Source of the DNA: Gonium pectorale
Taxonomy: Eukaryota > Chlorophyta > Chlorophyceae > Chlamydomonadales > Volvocaceae
NCBI GenBank assembly: GCA_001584585.1
Contig: LSYV01000028.1
Coordinates: forward strand, 422,107 to 447,400
Direction: 5' to 3'
DNA: 25,294 nucleotides
The notes below the pieces were generated by a model, which saw nothing but the letters and a program-made list of their open reading frames with translations, did not search any database and was not told the DNA's origin. Position numbers and translations under genes: made by a program. Below, piece by piece: positions 19,902 through 25,294 of this stretch. Each line of letters opens with the position of its first letter. The stretch's first letter is position 1.

Positions 19902-20315
19902 ATGCTACTGGACCGGGCCAGTGCGCCCTCGCGTGATACCGCCGGGTTTCATACCATTAAGAATGACAATAATGTCCCAATGTCGCGCCCTCCCCCCAAG
20001 TCGTTGGAGTGTCGTCAGCTGGTCACCGTGGATTTCATTGACGCCAAGGGTGATGGTATCAGGCAGGTACGGATTGTTGGCAGCAGCGGACAGGATGGCT
20101 GGCAAACCAACGTGGCCAACGTTTCAGGCAACAGACGGTGGCGCTTCTCTGGCAGCCTGCGCCCCCCTTCCCTCCCTGCGCCCCCTTTCCAGTTGAGTAC
20201 TAGGGGGTACTGCTTGGCATGCGCCGCCATGTCCCTGCAAGCGACCGCTAGCGGACGACAGGTTCTGTGTCACTACGTTCAGCGCTGCGCGTTGGCGCGC
20301 TTACTTGCTATCTAG
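19902..20315 (+). CDS. Weak plus-strand coding candidate, faintly expansin-like
   Basis: An open frame of 137 codons contains a protein-like core at about 20001-20163 (LECRQLVTVDFIDAKGDG, IRQVRIVGSSGQDGWQ, NVSGNRRWRFSGSL), flanked by less convincing sequence. The G-x-R-x-V-x-I-x-G-S...GWQ...W pattern recalls the C-terminal beta-sandwich of expansins, but only faintly. Possible splice signals exist: a pyrimidine-rich CCCTCCCCCCAAG just before 20001, CAG|GTACGG at about 20067, and a CCCCCTTTCCAG acceptor near 20193. No partner exons are evident. It may be one exon, a gene relic, or chance. The start codon at 19902 is not supported by anything except position. Confidence 0.27.
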   Translation: MLLDRASAPSRDTAGFHTIKNDNNVPMSRPPPKSLECRQLVTVDFIDAKGDGIRQVRIVGSSGQDGWQTNVANVSGNRRWRFSGSLRPPSLPAPPFQLSTRGYCLACAAMSLQATASGRQVLCHYVQRCALARLLAI

Positions 20316-21260
20316 CTGGGGGACCCGCGCGCCGCGAGTCTAGTTGCCGCTGCTAGCTGCTGGCCGCGGAATGAAAGCGGATAACGCTCCGCACCAAGCC
20401 CTTGACCTTACTTAATTGAAGGCCCTCATCAAACCCCCACCCCTTAGGGCTCTCGTTTGTTCAGGGTTTAGCCAGGCGCAGGGCTAGCTGTACGTATGGG
20501 CGGGGACGACGGTGGTGCATGCGGCCGCGGGGCGGGGCCAACGATGACAGACGCACGCACGCCAGCCGGGCCCTCGTGTCCAGTCTGACTGCCGTCGCCC
20601 CTGCCGCGCACGCACCTGCCGTCCCAGCCAGGCGCAGTACTGGGCAGGGAAGGCGACGGCCGGGTTGGACTGAGATGCTCGGGCGCGCGATGGCGGCTGC
20701 GCGCCAGGCGCAGGCAGGGCTATCTAGTCGCACGTGGCGTATGGCTACTTATATATAACGAACGGCGGGGCCGCACGCATATACAATGGGCGGCTTGGGT
20801 GACGACGGCTGCGACGCGCAAAGCTCGCGGCTGGGCGCGGACAGCTACGTACGTCGGGGCCGGACTGGGTGGCTTGGGGCGGGTAACGGCGGTGACGGCA
20901 GCCGCAGCAATCGTCTGTGTAGCCGCTGTCGCTGCCGGCGCCCAAGGCGGGCGGGGCGTGACGGACGCGATCGACGAGGGCCCATCGTGTTGCCGTCCGT
21001 ATGTACGCAGACCGTCATCATCATCGCAGGGCATCGCGACGCACAAGTTATGCGATGCTCTTGGAGTGTTTCAAGTACGTATGGCTTCCCACAAGGGCAA
21101 TGCTCCCGGCAAATCTCCCATCTCGCTCGTTGCCTTATGGTGCTCCCATGCGTCCACCCTTCCTGGGTGTCCAGACATAATGACTTTGTGCCTTTCCGTA
21201 TGTATTTGAGCATTACAATCATTAATGTAGCAGTCCTACATGAAGCCCGTGCAGTGAATG
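20316..21260. other. GC-rich stretch without a supportable gene
   Basis: Very GC-rich sequence with open frames on both strands, which is expected from composition. A TATA-like CTTATATATAAC lies at about 20747 and an ATG follows at 20786. A different frame from about 20799 encodes an Ala/Val/Gly-rich hydrophobic stretch (AVTAAAAIVCVAAVAAGA), but it lacks an ATG of its own and splice context. I would not call a gene. Confidence 0.3.
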
Positions 21261-21525
21261 TGTAGTGGCAGTGGCAGACCCATGGGTCGGTTATGTGGGT
21301 TTTGGGCCCCCAGCACCCCGGGTGGCCCAGTGGGGTGGCCCCGGGGGTTACTGACTTACTTATTACCGTTGTTTGTCGATCTTTGGTTGTTGGGAAGTGC
21401 CGAATGAATGAAGACCAGCATGTGTAACTCCCTTGCGAGGGGGAAGGGCTGGGTGAGGCGGGTCCCTAACCATACATGTTCATTCATGTTTGGGCAGCCC
21501 CTTTATAGTGGTGGCCCGGCACAAG

Positions 21526-21655
21526 TTGGACGAGCTGGTCTGGCTGGCCTGGACGAGATTGGACGAGCTGGTGGCCTGGCTGGTTTGGACGACATAGGAC
21601 GATCGAGCTGGTCTGACTGGCCTGGACGAATCTGGACGGACGAGCTGGCCTCGCG
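21526..21655. repeat. Minisatellite of GGACGAGCTGG units
   Basis: Degenerate tandem copies of a GGACGAGCTGG-TCTGGCTGGCCT unit, mixed with a shorter GGACGA-[GC/AT]ATTGGACGA variant. In one plus-strand frame they give a GRAGLAGLDEIGRAGGLAGL pattern, but this is likely a by-product of the repeat. Confidence 0.75.
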
Positions 21656-21659
21656 GGTT

Positions 21660-22990
21660 CGCTCCAGGAGGCCGCCTCCAGTGAGGTCCCTGTTCTACAG
21701 CTATATGAACCGTGACCTAAGTGGTTTTAGCAAGCAACAACTCGTGAACGTGTAAGTCGTTGCCTCTTCGAGCAACTTGACCTCTGTGACTGAGCGCTCC
21801 GGACAGGGCCCGAGAGACCCTTGCAGTATTACGTCTGTAAGCCCCGAGGACGTGCGCTTATGGCCACTTGAGTCCCCCTAAGTTACCCAGGCACAAGCAT
21901 CTGATGACTAAGGCAATGCATGCGCAGTGCCCCTCTGCTGCTGTCGTGCACTCTCTGTGCACCCGTGAAGTGAAGGCCAGGATTTAGATAGGTGAAACCG
22001 AACGAACCTTTTATCCGTTATCTTCCCTGCCAGGCCGTTCGATCGCTGAAAGAATGGTGATGGTGAACCCACCGAGCTTTCATTGGAGCCCGCCCTGCGG
22101 CTACTCAGATAGATCGATGCGTTCATACATTCGGTGTCCGAGAATGATTGTTGTGTATTTGAAGACGGGGACGTGTTTGCATCGCAAGTAGTCCGGGCCT
22201 CATAACTGGAGGCAGGTGGGCGCCCGGGCACCCGGTCACACGCACCCGCACTGCTCGACTGTTTGCATTGCCTCGCTCGCTCGTCTGTTTGCAGCCTATT
22301 TGCAGCCTGTCCTCACGCACGCACGCACATTCGCATGACGTATTACTCGCACCCGAGCTGAGAATGCTGCTGTATTGTGACCGTTGCCACGGCATGCCGT
22401 ACTTGGGCGCATCCTTATGTGTAGTGATGCCAGATATGCAGATAAGGGCTTGTATGTACCAATAGCACATGGTTACGCCCGGTCGCACCTCTTGGCACAC
22501 AATCTATCCGTCCCTCCTGGCTCAGCATGGCCAGTCCATCCCCTGCCCGCGCGCCACGATCCTTTGCACACTGTTCAGGACGTGTGTAGGGAGGTGGCTG
22601 GGTAAAGGGCAGGCGGTCCGCATTTCCCGGGTGGGGGCGCCAAGCACGCCCCTTACTGAAACTGTACGACAGCCGAGCATGGTGGGCGCTCGGCGCCCGG
22701 ATGCCGCCGGAGCGATTCTGCTGCTGGCAGCGTACCTTTGAGCACGCACGGGTCTGGACACGGAGTTGTGGGGCTGAATGACGGTCAGCCTGCTTGGCGC
22801 GAGGAGCCCCAAGCACGGCGGCCATGACTGGACTTGCTGGGCTGCCGCGCAGTTCCGGTCAGGAGCATGCAGTGCTTGCTTGGCGCCAACAAACAAAAGA
22901 TAGAATTGGGTATTGCGCCATCTGAGCAATATGGAGAAATCTCCGCACGGTTGCCCAGTCGCCTGCCACACGACGATAGATGACGGTGGC
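21660..22990. other. Repeat-derived sequence without a supportable gene
   Basis: I see no exon chain on either strand. GCGCCAAGCACG-like strings recur (about 22638, 22797 and 22880 in variant forms), and short CACG and CTCG runs sit near 22275-22330. This looks like old transposon or satellite debris. Confidence 0.35.
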
Positions 22991-22994
22991 GGTG

Positions 22995-23850
22995 ATGCAA
23001 AACTCGGCGGCTGGTTGATGGGGCGGGCGCCCGATCAATGGGGTGGGCGCCCGGTGAGGTGAACCTCGTTCAGCAGCGCGGTCGCGCGGTCGCACGGACG
23101 CACTATGGCGGGTTTAGCAACCACGCACATGACAAAACCTTAGCTGGGGTCATAGAGATAGTGCCCGGTGGGGTGGGCGCCTGGAGGGTTGGGCACCTGG
23201 AGGGGTGGGCGCCTGGAGGGATGGGCGCCCGGTGCGCTGGTGGGGTGGGCGCCCGGTAGGTGCGCTGGTGGGGGCGGGACTCGCTACGAGCAGTCGACTG
23301 GTCGCACAGTCACATGCTGGTTTTGGTGACGGTGGGACAAACCTCATTGGTGGGGGTGGTGGGGCGGGCGCCAGCTAGGGTGGGCGCCCATTATTACGTT
23401 GGGGTAAACCTCGCTCCGCCCGGTTACCCAGTCGCTAAATCTCACGGCGGGGGTGGTGACGGTGTGACGAAACATGAAGGTGGGGTTACGGTCTTACGGA
23501 GGGGTGGGTGCCCATAGGCGTGGGCACCCATAGGGGTGGGCTCCAGGTGGGATGGAACTCACCTGGCGCCAACTCAATCCCCACGGTCGCCCAATCACCC
23601 GGCAGCACGGCGTGTTTGGTGACGGTAAAATTCCGTGACGGTGAGGCAAACTCCGTGTTGGGGCGGGTGACGTGGCGCCCGACGGGGTGGGCGCCAGGAG
23701 GGTAGGTGGAGCGCCCGGCGGGATGGAACTTGCTCCGTACGGTCGCCCAGGCAATCGCCCGGCGGCCACAAAGCGTGCATGTTTGGTTACGGTTGGATGA
23801 CGGGGCGGGCGCCCGGCAAGCAAGGTGAAACTCGCTCGGCGCGGTTGTGC
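22995..23850. repeat. G-rich satellite with GGGTGGGCGCC cores
   Basis: The core GGG[TC]GGGCGCC[CT]GG, which contains the palindrome GGCGCC, recurs more than ten times. It is densest at 23160-23260. At a larger scale a block of roughly 100-150 nt repeats: core, then GGGATGGAACTCGCTC-like, then CGGTCGCCCAGTCGCC-like, then GTTTGGTGACGGT-like. Diverged copies start near 23040, 23370, 23520 and 23685. The blocks run directly into LINE copy B. On the minus strand they give recurrent DWATV peptides, which are by-products of the repeat. Confidence 0.8.
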
Positions 23851-23899
23851 GGCTGGTCGCAAAAAAACGAGAAACCTGCACAGAAAGAGGGAGCCTGCC

Positions 23900-24800
23900 T
23901 CTACGGCCATACTCTACGGCCGTAGGTGAGACCGCTAAGTACCTGGGGTTGACGTACGGGCCAGGACGGCGCTTCACCGGGTGCACGGGAGAGCTCCTGA
24001 AGTCTGAGAGGCGAGCCATGCATTCCCTCATTGCTTTGTGTCGGGAGAATAGGATTCACGAATGGATTTGTTCTGGACACTAGTAGCGCCGGTGTTCTTT
24101 TATGGGGCTCAGGTGTGGGGCCCCGACTTCATCATCAATGTGTCTTTTGAAAGTGCCATGACGAACCCCATGGTTGAGGAGCAGAGGGCCCATATACGAA
24201 CGGTGGTGGGAGCACGCGCCCCTACCCAAGCACTGCTCTACCGTGAGTTGGCGCGCGCAGAGGCCGCTCCAGTACCACTGGGCTAAGCTCGTCTTACGGT
24301 TCTGGAACGGAATGGTAGGGCGCCCCGATACGCTGTGCCACCGGGCCTTCGTGGCAGACCTGAGGCTAGCGCTTGTCGATGGGGTGACTGATTGCTGGGC
24401 AGCAGGGGCACTGCGCTTCCTTGCTGACGCGGACTGACGGGACGAGGGACTGACGGGTAGCGCGGGGGTAACACACTTCGCGTCGTTGCTCATACCCATC
24501 GGCAAAGTATTGGATAGCTTTGCTGACAGGCTTGATGCTCGGTGGCGGCTGCCCCATGTGACTGGAGCACCCAGCGACTTCCCTAGCGGCGAGACGTGAG
24601 TTAAGATGTGCCGGTAGGCCAGCTGGATGGGGGACCCTTTGCACACGGCGACTGTGATGGCCCCCAGCTTGCACCAAACGTTGATGCGGTTCAGGCTAGG
24701 ATGTTGGGAGACGGAGGTGAACCGGCCCAATGGGCGAGCCCGGGCCGAGCGAACGTGCAAGGCCTGTGGTGACGCCGCAGCCGTAGAGGATGAAATAATA
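23900..24800 (+). mobile_element. Decayed LINE (non-LTR retrotransposon) 3' end, copy B
   Basis: From about 23920 the plus strand encodes AVGETAKYLGLTYGPGRR, where KYLGL fits the end of a LINE reverse-transcriptase domain. Then, after a frameshift near 24060, it encodes LVAPVFFYGAQVWGPDF, the usual P-x-x-x-YGxxVWG segment just downstream. A second shift near 24257 is caused by a 4-nt GCGC expansion relative to copy A. The tail encodes ETEVNRPNGRARAERTCKAC then GDAAAVEDE, matching the C-x-x-C...VEDE zinc-knuckle-like end of LINE ORFs, cut short by an ATA microsatellite at about 24796-24810. It shares 24163-24743 with copy A. Multiple frameshifts make it a non-functional remnant. Confidence 0.75.
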
Positions 24801-24972
24801 ATAATAATATGTACGCCCGGCATGACACGGGCGTGGATTAAGGGGGTGGTCCGTCCAGGCAGCCGAGGCTACCCATGGGTACCACCACCATGGGATAGAT
24901 AGGGGGGTTGGAGCGTGCAGGGGTGTCCGGGCAATACCGGATGCCCCTTGTTCGCCCCCCTCTGGGGGTTCT

Positions 24973-25294
24973 CTATGCTCGGGGTGGCCATCCGGGCTGG
25001 GGCTGTCGGTCGGGCTTAAAAAGTTCGAATCTCCGTGTGTTTATTACTGTCGTCCAGTGGACTGACTTTCGGTGGAGGGTACAGCAGCAGGCATGTGTCT
25101 GCTCAGCAGTGAGGCCAAGTCCGCGGAGGAGCTGGGTCATATCCTGTCGAAGGGTGCCTGTGTACCCAATGCTGATGGCTTCCTGGGGCGTATATCGTAC
25201 TTTCCAGCCTGCTTCCCTGAGGAGGGTGACGAGTTCGGCATGTTGATCCATCTTTTCTTGCTGCTTACTTTCGTGGCGTGTGTCAGAGCAGTAG
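24973..25294 (-). mobile_element. 3' end of a second retroelement ORF, cut by the window edge
   Basis: The frame is open from the right edge to a stop at 24973. It begins YCSDTRHESKQQEK, then has HAELVTLLREAGWKV, IGYTGTLRQDMTQLLRGLGL, LHRKSVHWTTVI and NTRRFEL. This order (DTR, H-x-x-L-x-x-LLR-x-AGW, GYTGT, LGL, LH-x-x-SV, RR-x-EL) resembles the C-terminal tail after the reverse transcriptase in retroelement ORFs common in chlorophyte genomes. Orientation is opposite to LINE copies A and B, so it is a separate insertion. The methionine at 25251 is internal. The class (LINE or another type) is not certain without the RT domain, which lies outside the window. Confidence 0.55.

Noticed and set aside
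20786..21265. A 159-codon plus frame following a TATA-like string
   Set aside because: It is Arg/Gly-rich from GC composition, and open frames exist on both strands. There are no splice or domain signals.
23160..23260. Regularly spaced short repeats that might suggest a CRISPR array
   Set aside because: Units abut without unique spacers of constant length, and the context is eukaryotic. It is a minisatellite.
25015..25035. GTTCGAATC resembling a tRNA T-loop
   Set aside because: No acceptor, D or anticodon arms can be formed around it, and it lies inside the retroelement ORF.

Overview
The window looks like nuclear DNA of a green alga, most likely a volvocine or related chlorophycean species. 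The reasons are GC-rich DNA, very intron-dense coding sequence with exons of about 11 to 317 nt, introns full of CA, ACGT and TAGC simple repeats, decayed non-LTR retrotransposon pieces of the chlorophyte kind, and a membrane protein of an EF-hand/single-TM family that I associate with algae. No species can be named from the sequence alone.

The main content is one long minus-strand gene spanning 19329 down to 2036. I reconstructed it exon by exon from splice signals and reading phase. In order, the predicted protein has: a short cytoplasmic N terminus; one canonical EF-hand; one transmembrane helix; a beta-rich exoplasmic region; a proline-rich stretch; about 470 residues of unrecognised, N-glycosylation-rich ectodomain; a complete three-repeat VMO-I (vitelline membrane outer layer protein I) beta-prism; and two complete ricin-B-type (CBM13) beta-trefoils ending at the stop codon. 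In the preferred model there are 45 coding exons, 4092 nt and 1363 residues, with phase kept at every junction. The weakest point is the link between exon 12 (14117-14433) and exon 14 (13587-13647). It needs an 11-nt microexon; without it the locus splits into two overlapping or adjacent genes.

Region by region: 1-506 is GC-rich degenerate repeat. 507-1097 is a decayed LINE 3' fragment (copy A). 1098-2035 is gene-free 3' flank. 2036-19329 is the gene. 19330-19900 is its 5' flank, with a TATA-like box. 19902-20315 is a weak plus-strand coding candidate. 20316-22990 is GC-rich or repetitive sequence without a supportable gene, including a minisatellite. 22995-23850 is a G-rich satellite built on GGGTGGGCGCC cores. 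About 23900-24800 is a second LINE fragment (copy B), in the same orientation as copy A. 24973 to the right edge is the 3' end of another retroelement ORF on the minus strand.

Taken as a whole, the gene predicts a type II surface protein with a calcium-binding cytoplasmic side and a sugar-binding (VMO-I plus lectin) outer side. That functional reading is inference.
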